Shown piece by piece: positions 17,920 to 26,280 of a stretch of DNA of 64,000 nucleotides. Origin of the DNA: Paracoccus subflavus (GTDB taxonomy: Bacteria > Pseudomonadota > Alphaproteobacteria > Rhodobacterales > Rhodobacteraceae); NCBI RefSeq assembly GCF_004310345.1, contig NZ_SISK01000006.1, positions 1 through 64,000 of the forward strand, in the 5' to 3' direction. The notes beneath the pieces are model-generated. The model searched no databases and had not been told where the DNA came from. It saw nothing but the letters and a program-made list of their open reading frames with translations. Each line of letters opens with the position of its first letter. Within the stretch, counting starts at the first letter, position 1. The translations under genes and the position numbers were made by a program.

Positions 17920-19209
17920 ATGAAACGCGCGAATCGCCAGACATCGACCGCCCCGGAACCGTCGGAAACACGGTTGATGCGCCGCGTCCTGGTGGTCAGC
18001 CACAACGCGGCCCAGCGTCGCATCTTTGCCATCCAGTTGCGCCGTGCCCGTTACGAGGTTCTCGAGGCCGGCTCGGTCGAAGATGCACTGGCGGTCTGCG
18101 CGCGCATCGAACCCGACATCGTGCTGTCGGACTGGGTGATGCCGGGCCAGACGGGTCTGGATCTGTGCCGGGCTTTCAGGGCATCCGAACGCAGCAATCA
18201 CGGCTATTTCGTGCTGCTGACCTCGGCCCACAACGCCGAGGACATTTCCCGCGGGCTCGAGGCGGGGGCGGACGACTTTCTGACCAAGCCGGTCATCCAG
18301 CAGGAACTGATGGCCCGGCTGGCCGCGGGCGAACGCATCCTGCGGGTCGAGGAGGAACTGCGGGCCAGCAACGCCCAGCTTCGCGCCGCGCTGGAACGGC
18401 TGCGCGAAACCCAAGGGGCAATCGACCGCGACCTGCGCGAAGCGCGCAAACTGCAACAGGGCCTGGTCAAGCAGCGGCTGGGCCGGTTCGGCCCCATGCA
18501 ACTGTCCCTGCTCTTGCGGCCGGCAGGCCATATCGGCGGCGACCTGGTGGGGTTTTTCCCGATTGGAGAGGATCGGGTCGGCATCTATGCCCTGGACGTG
18601 TCGGGCCATGGCGTCACCGCCGCCCTGCTGACGGCGCAGCTTTCCGTTCACCTGTCGGGATCGTCCGACCAGAACGTCGCCCTGCGTGCCGCGCAGACGG
18701 GAACGGATGCGGTCAGTCCGTCACACCTGGCCCATTTCTTCAACAACATGATGCTCGAGGAAATGGCGACCGACACCTATTACACCATGATCTATGCCGA
18801 CCTGAATCACCTGACAGGCCGGCTGCGCATGGTGCAGGCCGGTCATCCCCACCCGGTCCTGCAACGCGCCGACGGGACCGTTCAGCCCCTGGGACGGGGC
18901 GGGATGCCGATCGGTGTCTTCGAAAAGCCCGTTTTCGACGAGATCGACCTTGTGCTGGAACCGGGCGACCGGCTTCTGATCTGTTCGGACGGCATCACCG
19001 AAGCCACCAATCCCGCCGGTCGCCTGCTGGGCAGCGACGGGGTCGAGGCGATCATGCGCACCAACGCCTTTCTCAGCGGCAACGTGTTTCTGGAATCGAT
19101 GGCCTGGTCCGTGTCGGAATATTGCCGGGGCGAACGCCAGGACGACATCTCTGCCGTGCTGCTCGAATATCTGGCCCCGGCGCAGCCGGTAAGCCTGCCC
19201 GGCGGCTAG
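17920..19209 (+). CDS. Receiver-PP2C (SpoIIE/RsbU-type) serine phosphatase fusion
   Basis: This 429-residue two-domain regulator has a CheY-like receiver at residues 21-140, a short coiled linker at 140-185 and a PP2C/SpoIIE phosphatase at 190-425. The phosphatase metal ligands are all visible: GGDLVG, ALDVSGHG, CSDGITEATN and RQDDISAV. Such proteins dephosphorylate anti-anti-sigma factors. The receiver keeps Asp71 in SDWVMPG and the TKP lysine (K123). Its first strand reads VLVVSHNAAQ, so the usual acidic pair that binds magnesium is replaced by Ser-His. No kinase, anti-sigma factor or STAS gene is adjacent. The 3-prime end overlaps the convergent NUDIX gene in a shared CTAG. Confidence 0.9.
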   Translation: MKRANRQTSTAPEPSETRLMRRVLVVSHNAAQRRIFAIQLRRARYEVLEAGSVEDALAVCARIEPDIVLSDWVMPGQTGLDLCRAFRASERSNHGYFVLLTSAHNAEDISRGLEAGADDFLTKPVIQQELMARLAAGERILRVEEELRASNAQLRAALERLRETQGAIDRDLREARKLQQGLVKQRLGRFGPMQLSLLLRPAGHIGGDLVGFFPIGEDRVGIYALDVSGHGVTAALLTAQLSVHLSGSSDQNVALRAAQTGTDAVSPSHLAHFFNNMMLEEMATDTYYTMIYADLNHLTGRLRMVQAGHPHPVLQRADGTVQPLGRGGMPIGVFEKPVFDEIDLVLEPGDRLLICSDGITEATNPAGRLLGSDGVEAIMRTNAFLSGNVFLESMAWSVSEYCRGERQDDISAVLLEYLAPAQPVSLPGG

Positions 19210-19649
19210 ATCAGCCCCCGGAACCGGGACAGGAACGCCCTCGCCCCCGGATCGGCCAGCAGGTCCATGGCCGCGCGGGGACTGGCCCACCGGGCGGAAT
19301 GATGCGGCTCGGTCGGATCGGACAGGCGGCGGATCGGCCGGGCGACCCAGACATGGCACAGCTTTTCGGCGTGCCAGCCATGGTCCGGCATGAAGGCAAA
19401 GCGGCGATAGGCGCCCAGCCAGCGGGCCTGGCCGATAATCCAGCCGGTTCCCTCGAACACCTCGCGGCGCAGCGCGCGCAGCGCGCCCTCGCCCGCGTCG
19501 ATGCCGCCGCCGGGCAACTGGAACTCGGGTTCGGGCTGGGACTGGTGCGTCAGCAGCAACCCTCCGTCCCGGACCAGAAGGCCATAGGCGCCCGGCCGCA
19601 GGCGGTGGCGCCGTCCGGGAACGGGCGGGTTGCCGTATCGGCGTATCAT
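19206..19649 (-). CDS. NUDIX hydrolase
   Basis: This 147-residue NUDIX protein has the box GGGIDAGEGALRALRREVFEGTG, in which the usual REVxEExG is altered to REVFEGTG. One catalytic glutamate is therefore missing from the textbook pattern, and the substrate is unclear. The start at MIRRYG is preceded by GGGGGAC; an upstream Met would add 23 arginine-rich residues. It converges on the PP2C fusion gene, and both stop codons lie in the palindrome CTAG (19206-19209). Confidence 0.85.
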   Translation of the reverse strand: MIRRYGNPPVPGRRHRLRPGAYGLLVRDGGLLLTHQSQPEPEFQLPGGGIDAGEGALRALRREVFEGTGWIIGQARWLGAYRRFAFMPDHGWHAEKLCHVWVARPIRRLSDPTEPHHSARWASPRAAMDLLADPGARAFLSRFRGLI

Positions 19650-19739
19650 GCAATGTCCCCCAAGGATCACACGGCCCTGTCTATCCCGAACCGGCGGGCG
19701 GAAAAAGCCGCTCCTCAAGGATGCGGCAAAGGCCGCCCC

Positions 19740-19767
19740 TTGGGATCGCTGGCAAATGTCCTATATT
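19740..19767 (+). promoter_or_regulatory. Candidate sigma-70 promoter of the hslO operon
   Basis: TTGGGA (19740-19745) and TATATT (19762-19767) are separated by 16 bp and lie about 55 bp before the hslO ATG. The sequence TATATTGGGCCCGA resembles the -10 region in front of the pip gene at 32053. This is read by eye only. Confidence 0.5.
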
Positions 19768-19820
19768 GGGCCCGACCTCGCCCGTCCCTGCGGGCGCGAC
19801 CCGTTTTTCAGGAACACCGC

Positions 19821-20849
19821 ATGAGCAAGATCAACCAGATTGCATGGGACGACACGGTTTTGCCCTTTCAGCTTGATCGGTCCGACATTCGCGGACGCGT
19901 CGCCCGGCTGGATGGGGTGCTGGACCATATCCTGTCGCGTCACGATTATCCGGCCCCGGTGGGGGCGATGGTGGCGGAACTGGCCCTGCTGGTGGCGCTG
20001 ATCGGCCCTACCGTCAAGCTGCGCTGGAAGCTGAGCCTTCAGGTCCGCGGCAGTGGCGCGATCCGCACGCTGGCGGCCGATTATTATGCCCCCGAACAGG
20101 ACGGCACGCCCGCGCGCATCCGCGCCTGGGCCAGCTTCGATGCTGACCGTCTGGACGGCCGCCCGCCCTTTGCCCAGATCGGCGAGGGCTATTTCGCCTT
20201 GCTGATCGACCAGGGCGCGGGCACCTTGCCCTATCAGGGCATCACGCCGTTGTCGGGCGGGTCGCTGTCTGCCTGCGCGCAGACCTATTTCGCGCAATCC
20301 GAACAGTTGCCGACGCGGTTTCAACTGGCCAGCGGCCAGTCGCGCCGTCCGGGCGAGGGGGGCCACTGGCGCGCGGGCGGCGTGATGCTGCAAACCCTGC
20401 CCGCACAGCCCATGCAGGCAAGCGAGGGCGGCAGCGGCGACGGCGGGCTGATCGAGGCCGCCGACATCCTCCAGGGCGCCGAATCCGAGGATTGGAACCG
20501 CGCCAACCTGCTGCTGGATACCGTCGAGACGCTGGAACTGATCGGTCCCTCGGTCGGGCCGACCGACCTTCTGCTGCGGCTGTTCCATGAGGAGGCCCCC
20601 CGTGTCTTCGACGCGCAGCGTGTGGAATTCGGCTGTTCCTGCACATCGGATCGGGTGCGCGACACGCTGTCGATCTATTCGGCCAAGGACATCGCGCACA
20701 TGACCACCGATGCGGGCATCGTTACCGCCGATTGCCAGTTCTGCGGCGCCCATTACGAATTCGACCCCCACAGCCTGGGATTCGAGGCGACGGTCGATGC
20801 CGATGGACAGCCCCTGTCCGGCCCCATCTCTGACCGGGCGGCCGAGTGA
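19821..20849 (+). CDS. hslO: Redox-regulated chaperone Hsp33
   Basis: The 342-residue holdase Hsp33 is active only when oxidised. The C-terminal zinc centre is complete: CSC near residues 272-274 and CQFC near 305-308, whose four cysteines form disulfides under oxidative stress and release the chaperone. The start at MSKINQ follows CAGGAA. The open frame continues far upstream by chance, but only this Met fits the family. It is the first gene of a coupled five-gene operon; its TGA overlaps the GTG of the next gene. Confidence 0.95.
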   Translation: MSKINQIAWDDTVLPFQLDRSDIRGRVARLDGVLDHILSRHDYPAPVGAMVAELALLVALIGPTVKLRWKLSLQVRGSGAIRTLAADYYAPEQDGTPARIRAWASFDADRLDGRPPFAQIGEGYFALLIDQGAGTLPYQGITPLSGGSLSACAQTYFAQSEQLPTRFQLASGQSRRPGEGGHWRAGGVMLQTLPAQPMQASEGGSGDGGLIEAADILQGAESEDWNRANLLLDTVETLELIGPSVGPTDLLLRLFHEEAPRVFDAQRVEFGCSCTSDRVRDTLSIYSAKDIAHMTTDAGIVTADCQFCGAHYEFDPHSLGFEATVDADGQPLSGPISDRAAE

Positions 20850-21439
20850 GCCCCGCCTGGTCCGAGGATCGCCTGCGCCGGGCCATGGCCGTCGATCCTG
20901 AGCCAAGCTCGGACTATGACCTGAACCGGGACATCGCCCTGCCCGCGGACAGTCTGCGTGCGGCCGGCGTTCTGGCCGCCTTTCACGAGGATGACGGACG
21001 CCTGATCCTGACCAAGCGGGCTTCCGGCCTGCGTCATCACCCGGGCCAGATCGCCCTGCCCGGCGGCAAGGTCGATCCCGCCGATGCCGACGAGATCGCC
21101 GCCGCCCTGCGCGAGGCGCGCGAGGAGGTGGGCCTCGACCCCGCGCAGGTCGATATTCTGGGCACGCTTCCCCCGCATCGCACCGTGACGGGCTTTGCGG
21201 TGACGCCGGTGATCGGCATTATCCGCGGCCCCTTCCAGCCGCGTCCCGAACCCGGCGAGGTCGAGGAAGCCTTTGCCCTGCCTTTCGCCCATGTCGCCGA
21301 TCCGTCCTGCTATCGCATCGAGCGGCGGCGCTGGCGCGGGGGGTGGCGCAGCTATTACGCAGCCCCCTTCGGACCCTATTACCTGTGGGGCGCGACGGCC
21401 CGCATCCTGCTGGGGCTGGCCAGAAGGATCGCGGCATGA
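20846..21439 (+). CDS. CoA pyrophosphatase (NUDIX, NudL-like)
   Basis: This 197-residue NUDIX enzyme has the CoA-specific signature upstream of the box: LTKRASGLRHHPGQIALPGG matches the LLTxR-L-H-GQ-FPGG motif of coenzyme A diphosphatases. It continues into the catalytic helix LREAREEVGLD. It would split CoA into 3-prime,5-prime-ADP and phosphopantetheine, or hydrolyse damaged CoA species. The start is GTG, overlapping the hslO stop as GTGA, and the end overlaps the CCA transferase start as ATGA. Confidence 0.92.
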   Translation: MSPAWSEDRLRRAMAVDPEPSSDYDLNRDIALPADSLRAAGVLAAFHEDDGRLILTKRASGLRHHPGQIALPGGKVDPADADEIAAALREAREEVGLDPAQVDILGTLPPHRTVTGFAVTPVIGIIRGPFQPRPEPGEVEEAFALPFAHVADPSCYRIERRRWRGGWRSYYAAPFGPYYLWGATARILLGLARRIAA

Positions 21440-22584
21440 TCCGGCTGCCCGCCGACATGATGAACGAACCCGCCTTGCAGACGGTCATGGGGGCCATTGC
21501 GGCAAAGGACAGCCGTGTCTGGCTGGTGGGCGGGGCGGTGCGCAACGCGCTTCTGGACATGCCGGTCAAGGATGTGGACCTGGCCACCGATGCCCTGCCC
21601 GACGTGGTCGTGGCGCGGGCCGGCGCGGCGGGCCTGAAGGCGGTGCCTACCGGCATCGACCATGGGACCGTCACGGTGGTCTGCAGGGGCCAGGGGTTCG
21701 AGGTGACGACCCTGCGCCGCGATGTGGAAACCGACGGGCGCCGAGCCGTGGTGGCCTTTTCCGGCGATCTGGCGCAGGACGCCCGGCGGCGCGACTTTAC
21801 CATGAACGCGCTTTATGCCGACCAGCACGGCACGGTCATCGACCTGGTGGGCGGTCTTGACGATCTTTACGCCCGCCGCCTGCGCTTCGTCGGCAGCCCT
21901 GCCGAGCGCATCGCCGAGGATTACCTGCGCATCCTGCGGTTCTTCCGTTTTCTGGCCTGGTATGGCCGCGACGCCGATCCGGCGGCCGTTGCGGCCTGCC
22001 GCGATTTGCGCGGCGGGCTGGACGGCATTTCCCGCGAGCGCATCGGGCAGGAAATGCGCAAGCTGCTGATGGCGCCCGATCCGGTGCCGGCGGTCCGGCT
22101 GATGGCCGGCGCGGGCGTGCTGGACAGGGTGCTGCCCGGCGCCACCCCCGATCGCTTCCTGGCGCTGGAGGCGCTTGGGGATCGCGCGCCCTGGCTTGCC
22201 CGCCTGGCAGCCCTGTCACAGGCGGATCTGAGCCTTGACCTTCGCCTTTCGCGGGCCGAGGCGCGCGATCACCGAACCCTTGTGACCGCCCTGGCCGAGG
22301 ACTGGTCCTTCAACCGCATCGCCTATCGCCTGACCGGCGATCTGGCTGCGGGTGCGGCGCTGCTGGTCCAGACCGGCCCCTCGGGTTCCCGCCCCGGCTG
22401 GCCCGAGGCACAGGCGGCGGCCCGCCCGCTGCCCATTGCCGCGTCCGACCTGCAACCCCGTCTGCAAGGTCCGGCCTTGGGTCGTGCCCTGACCGCCGCC
22501 GAGACAGCCTGGATCGAATCCGGTTTTGCGCTGTCCCCGCCCGCCTTGATCGACATCGCCATTCTGGCCGGAGAGTCCCGATGA
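21436..22584 (+). CDS. cca: CCA tRNA nucleotidyltransferase (class II)
   Basis: The 382-residue class II nucleotidyltransferase adds or repairs the CCA end of tRNAs. Motifs are VGGAVRNALL (28-37), the metal-binding DVDLATDA near 42-49, RRDFTMNALYAD (118-129) for the nucleotide-selecting neck, and a downstream GSPAERIAEDYLRILRFFRF block. Poly(A) polymerases share these features, but the length and alphaproteobacterial context favour CCA addition. It is coupled on both sides by 4-bp overlaps. Confidence 0.92.
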   Translation: MIRLPADMMNEPALQTVMGAIAAKDSRVWLVGGAVRNALLDMPVKDVDLATDALPDVVVARAGAAGLKAVPTGIDHGTVTVVCRGQGFEVTTLRRDVETDGRRAVVAFSGDLAQDARRRDFTMNALYADQHGTVIDLVGGLDDLYARRLRFVGSPAERIAEDYLRILRFFRFLAWYGRDADPAAVAACRDLRGGLDGISRERIGQEMRKLLMAPDPVPAVRLMAGAGVLDRVLPGATPDRFLALEALGDRAPWLARLAALSQADLSLDLRLSRAEARDHRTLVTALAEDWSFNRIAYRLTGDLAAGAALLVQTGPSGSRPGWPEAQAAARPLPIAASDLQPRLQGPALGRALTAAETAWIESGFALSPPALIDIAILAGESR

Positions 22585-24425
22585 CCCTGCATCACCGTCT
22601 GGGCCGCCTGATCGACGCGTTCCGCCCCGCAGACGGACCGCCGCCCGCGACGCTGCTGGCGTTTTTCCGCTGGTGCCTGTCGGGGGCCTGGGGTGGACTG
22701 ACGCTGGCCGCCATTGCATCCGCCCTTGGAGGCTTGGCGGATGTGGTGGCCGCCGTGCTGCTGGGCTGGGTCGTTGATGCCATCGCCACCGGCAGCCCCG
22801 AGACGCTGTGGTCGCAGAACGGGCTGCTGATCGCGGCCTTCGTAGGCTTCTTCCTGTTGCTGCGGCCGCTGATCTTTGGCCTGTCCACCGCCACCAGCAG
22901 CGTCATCATCGGGCCGAACGTGCTGCCCTTGGTGCTGTCGCGCATCCACCGCTGGACGATGGGCCATTCGGTCGCCTTCTTCGACAACGACTTTGCCGGG
23001 CGGCTGGCGCAGAAGCAGATGCAGACCGCCCGCGCCGTCACCGATGTGGCGTCGGAAATGGTCAACGTGGTGGCCTTCGCGTTGGCCTCGGTTCTGGGAT
23101 CGGCTGCGTTTCTGGTATCGGTCGATACCTGGGGGGCGGTGGCCCTGATCCTGTGGATGCTGTCCTATCTGGGGCTGATCAAGTTCTTTCTGCCGCGCAT
23201 CCGTGCGAAATCCGGGGCCCGCGCATCCGCCCGCGCGATGATCACCGGGCAGGTCGTCGATACCATCACCAACATCAAGACCGTCAAGCTGTTCGCCCAT
23301 GCCGAACACGAGGATCGGGCCGCCCTGGGCGCCATGGCGGGGTTCCGCGAACGCGCGCTGGATTTCGGCGTGGTCAGCAGCACGTTCCGCATGTCTCTGA
23401 TGGTGATTGCGGGCATCCTGCCGGTGATCCTGGTCGGCGGCTCGATCATGCTGTGGCGGCAGGATCAGGCGACGCCCGGCGACGTGGCGGCGGCGGGGGC
23501 CATCGCCATGCGGCTGAGCCAGATGACCGGCTGGGTCAGCATGGCGCTGATGGGCATCTGGGGCAGCGTGGGCGAGGTCGAGGACGGCATGAAAACCCTG
23601 TCCCCCGCCCACGGCCTGACGGATGCGCCCGATGCCGTGTCGCTGGACCGGGTGGCGGGGCGCATCGACTTCGACCATGTGGGCTTTGCCTATGGCCGCG
23701 AGGATGGCGGGCTGCGCGACATCGATCTGCATATCCGGCCGGGGGAAAAGGTCGGCATCGTCGGCGCATCGGGCGCAGGCAAATCCACCATGGTCGCCCT
23801 GCTGCTGCGGCTCTATGACGTGGAAAAGGGCGCGATCCGCATCGACGGTCAGGATCTGCGCCATGTGACCCAGGAAAGCCTGCGCCGCCAGATCGGCATG
23901 GTCACGCAGGAAACCGCCATGTTCAACCGGTCCGCCCGCGACAACATCATCTATGGCCGTCCGGGCGCATCGCAGGCGGACATCGAGGCGGCGGCCAGGG
24001 CTGCCGAGGCGCATGACTTCATCCTGACCCTTCAGGACCACCAGGGACGCACGGGATACGACGCGCATCTGGGCGAACGGGGGGTCAAGCTGTCGGGTGG
24101 GCAGCGCCAGCGGATCGCCCTGGCCCGCGCCTTTCTGAAGGACGCCCCGATTCTGGTGCTGGACGAGGCGACCAGTGCGCTGGACAGCGAGGTCGAGGCG
24201 CAGGTTCAGGACGCCTTGGTCCGGGCCATGGCGGGCAAGACGGTGCTGGCCATCGCCCACCGCCTGTCCACCATCGCCGAACTGGACAGGATCGTGGTCA
24301 TGGATGCGGGCCGGATCGTCGAACAGGGCACGCATGGCCAGTTGCTGGCCCGCGGCGGTCTCTATGCGCGATACTGGAACCGGCAATCCGGTGGCTTCCT
24401 GGGAACCGAGGAAGCCGCGGAATGA
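22581..24425 (+). CDS. ABC exporter (fused permease and ATPase)
   Basis: This is a 614-residue type IV half-exporter. Six membrane helices lie in residues 30-330, Walker A GASGAGKST is at 395-403, the LSGGQ signature is near 514 and Walker B VLVLDEATSAL follows. It is similar in plan to the exporter at 849 but clearly a different paralogue. The substrate is unknown; heavy-metal/peptide (Atm1-like) and multidrug roles both remain possible. The gene lies between a tRNA-end enzyme and an Fe-S RNA methyltransferase and overlaps both by 4 bp, so it is expressed with RNA-modification genes. Confidence 0.9.
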   Translation: MTLHHRLGRLIDAFRPADGPPPATLLAFFRWCLSGAWGGLTLAAIASALGGLADVVAAVLLGWVVDAIATGSPETLWSQNGLLIAAFVGFFLLLRPLIFGLSTATSSVIIGPNVLPLVLSRIHRWTMGHSVAFFDNDFAGRLAQKQMQTARAVTDVASEMVNVVAFALASVLGSAAFLVSVDTWGAVALILWMLSYLGLIKFFLPRIRAKSGARASARAMITGQVVDTITNIKTVKLFAHAEHEDRAALGAMAGFRERALDFGVVSSTFRMSLMVIAGILPVILVGGSIMLWRQDQATPGDVAAAGAIAMRLSQMTGWVSMALMGIWGSVGEVEDGMKTLSPAHGLTDAPDAVSLDRVAGRIDFDHVGFAYGREDGGLRDIDLHIRPGEKVGIVGASGAGKSTMVALLLRLYDVEKGAIRIDGQDLRHVTQESLRRQIGMVTQETAMFNRSARDNIIYGRPGASQADIEAAARAAEAHDFILTLQDHQGRTGYDAHLGERGVKLSGGQRQRIALARAFLKDAPILVLDEATSALDSEVEAQVQDALVRAMAGKTVLAIAHRLSTIAELDRIVVMDAGRIVEQGTHGQLLARGGLYARYWNRQSGGFLGTEEAAE

Positions 24426-25660
24426 CCCTGTGGCGGGTCGAACGCCTGGGCCGTCGTGGCGATGGCGTGGCGGTGGGCGCGTCGGGCCGCGCGCTGGCCC
24501 CCCTGACCCTGCCGGAGGAACAGATCGAGGGCGAGGCCATGGACGGCCGTATCGCCGCGCCGCGCATCCTTGCCCCCTCGCCCGACCGGGTGCGGCCCCC
24601 CTGCGCCCATTACCGCGCCTGCGGGGGCTGTTCGTTGATGCATGCCAGTGACGGCTTCGCGACCGCGTGGAAACGGCAGGTGGTGGAAACCGCCCTGGCC
24701 GCGCGCGGCCTGTCCGCGCCGGTGGCCGGGGTGCAGGTTTCACCGCCCCGCTCGCGGCGGCGGGCGGTGCTATCGGGCAGGCGGACGAAAAAGGGCGCCC
24801 TTGTGGGCTTTCATGCCCGCGCGTCGGATGTGATCGTGGATCTGGCGGAATGCCATGTCCTGCGGCCCCAGATCACCGCCGCCCTGCCCCTGCTGCGCCG
24901 GATCGTGGTGGCGGGCGCCGCGCGCGGCGCGGAACTGTCGATGACCGTGATCCACGGCCCTGCCGGTCTGGACCTGAGCGTCACCGGCGGCAAGCCGATG
25001 GAGCCCGCCCTGTTCCAGACCCTTGCCGCCCTGGCGGACGAGGGCGATCTGGCGCGGCTGACCTGGCAGGATCAGACGGGGGACGGGCAGTCGATCACCC
25101 GCCGTCCCCCTGCCCTGCCGATGGGGCGCGCTCGGGTGGTGCCGCCGCCGGGCGCGTTCCTGCAGGCCACCGCCGAGGGAGAGGCCACCCTGACAGCGTC
25201 AGTGCGGAATATCGTGGGCGGCGCGACCCGGATCGTCGATCTGTTTTCAGGCTGCGGCACCTTTTCGCTGCCCTTGGCCGAAACGGCGGCCGTTCATGCG
25301 GTCGAGGGTCTGGCTGCCCCTTTGAGGGCGCTGGATGCCGCCTGGCGCGGCGCGCCGGGCTTGAACCGCATCACGATCGAGAATCGGGATCTTGCCCGAC
25401 GGCCCCTGCTGGCGGACGAGCTGGCAGCCTTTGACGCAATCGTGATTGATCCGCCCCGCGCCGGAGCCGAGGCACAGGCGCGCGAAATTGCCCGGTGCGA
25501 GGTCGACAGACTGGCCTTTGTCTCCTGCGATCCGGTGAGTTTTGCCCGCGATGCGCAGATTCTTGCCGGTGGCGGCCTGCGTCCGGTCCGGCTCTGGATC
25601 GTGGATCAGTTCCGCTGGTCGCCGCATGTCGAAATCGTCGCGGACTTCGCCCGAATCTAG
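24422..25660 (+). CDS. 23S rRNA/tRNA m5U methyltransferase, RlmD/TrmA-type with Fe-S cluster
   Basis: This 412-residue member of COG2265 has the Fe-S motif CAHYRACGGC, with Cys61, Cys67 and Cys70 and a fourth cysteine near 143 in LAECHV. The SAM site VDLFSGCGTF is present, as is DPPRAGAE. The catalytic cysteine lies in FVSCDPVSFARD. A TRAM domain is reduced or absent at the N-terminus. The family makes 5-methyluridine in 23S rRNA (RlmC/RlmD) or tRNA (TrmA), and the precise site cannot be read here. It is the last gene of the five-gene coupled operon. Confidence 0.92.
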   Translation: MTLWRVERLGRRGDGVAVGASGRALAPLTLPEEQIEGEAMDGRIAAPRILAPSPDRVRPPCAHYRACGGCSLMHASDGFATAWKRQVVETALAARGLSAPVAGVQVSPPRSRRRAVLSGRRTKKGALVGFHARASDVIVDLAECHVLRPQITAALPLLRRIVVAGAARGAELSMTVIHGPAGLDLSVTGGKPMEPALFQTLAALADEGDLARLTWQDQTGDGQSITRRPPALPMGRARVVPPPGAFLQATAEGEATLTASVRNIVGGATRIVDLFSGCGTFSLPLAETAAVHAVEGLAAPLRALDAAWRGAPGLNRITIENRDLARRPLLADELAAFDAIVIDPPRAGAEAQAREIARCEVDRLAFVSCDPVSFARDAQILAGGGLRPVRLWIVDQFRWSPHVEIVADFARI

Positions 25661-25721
25661 TCAAATCACCGGGCTCTGTGATATTCATGATCCACAAAAA
25701 ACAGAAACGTCAGAGGCAGTG

Positions 25722-26237
25722 ATGTACAAGCCTACCCGTCGGGTCGTCGCCTTTTCCATGCTTGCCGTTCTGGCAGCCTGCGGCAGGCCCCCCAGCAAGT
25801 TCCGCGCCTATAACGGCCCTGCGGTGACGCAGGTCGTGGTCAACAAGGGCGAACGGAAGTTGTATCTCTTGAACGACAGAACCGTGCTGAAAGCCTATGA
25901 TGTGGGCTTGGGCAACGAGCCGGTCGGCCACAAGCAGTTCGAAGGCGACGGCAAGACGCCCGAGGGCGTCTATTACATCGACCGTTTCAATCCGCGCAGC
26001 CAATACCACCTGTCGGTCGGGGTGTCCTATCCCAACGAAAACGACACCGCCCTGGCACAGGCCCTGGGGCGTAAGCCAGGCGGCGACATCTTCATCCATG
26101 GCTGGGGTCCGGACGGCAACCGGCTTGCCCCGAACAGGCGCGATTGGACCGCCGGCTGCATCGCCGTCAGGGATGACGAGATCGAGGAAGTCTATGCGAT
26201 GCTGCGTCCGGGCGTGCCCATCGTGATCAACCCCTGA
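25722..26237 (+). CDS. Lipoprotein L,D-transpeptidase (YkuD domain)
   Basis: This 171-residue protein has a lipoprotein signal ending in LAAC (Cys20). The YkuD domain has its catalytic histidine in IHGWG (His126) and nucleophile Cys146 in TAGCIAV. Such enzymes make 3-3 peptidoglycan cross-links or attach proteins to the wall in the periplasm. The start at MYKPTRR has AGAGG upstream and gives the signal peptide; the upstream frame is a chance extension. It is transcribed alone with a terminator behind it and faces a CAP-domain lipoprotein. Confidence 0.92.
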   Translation: MYKPTRRVVAFSMLAVLAACGRPPSKFRAYNGPAVTQVVVNKGERKLYLLNDRTVLKAYDVGLGNEPVGHKQFEGDGKTPEGVYYIDRFNPRSQYHLSVGVSYPNENDTALAQALGRKPGGDIFIHGWGPDGNRLAPNRRDWTAGCIAVRDDEIEEVYAMLRPGVPIVINP

Positions 26238-26248
26238 CGCGGGATCAG

Positions 26249-26278
26249 GCAAGGCCCCGGCCAACCGGGGCCTTTGCC
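26249..26278. terminator. Bidirectional terminator between L,D-transpeptidase and CAP lipoprotein genes
   Basis: AGGCCCCGG and CCGGGGCCT form a 9-bp stem with a CCAA loop, flanked by CAAAGGC/GCCTTTG-like sequence. It lies between two convergent genes and is symmetrical enough to serve both. Confidence 0.8.
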
Positions 26279-26280
26279 TT

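Noticed and set aside
18165-19820. Long frame upstream of and continuous with hslO (894 codons in all)
   Set aside because: The N-terminal 550 residues are an out-of-frame reading of the PP2C fusion gene. Only the part from 19821 is Hsp33.
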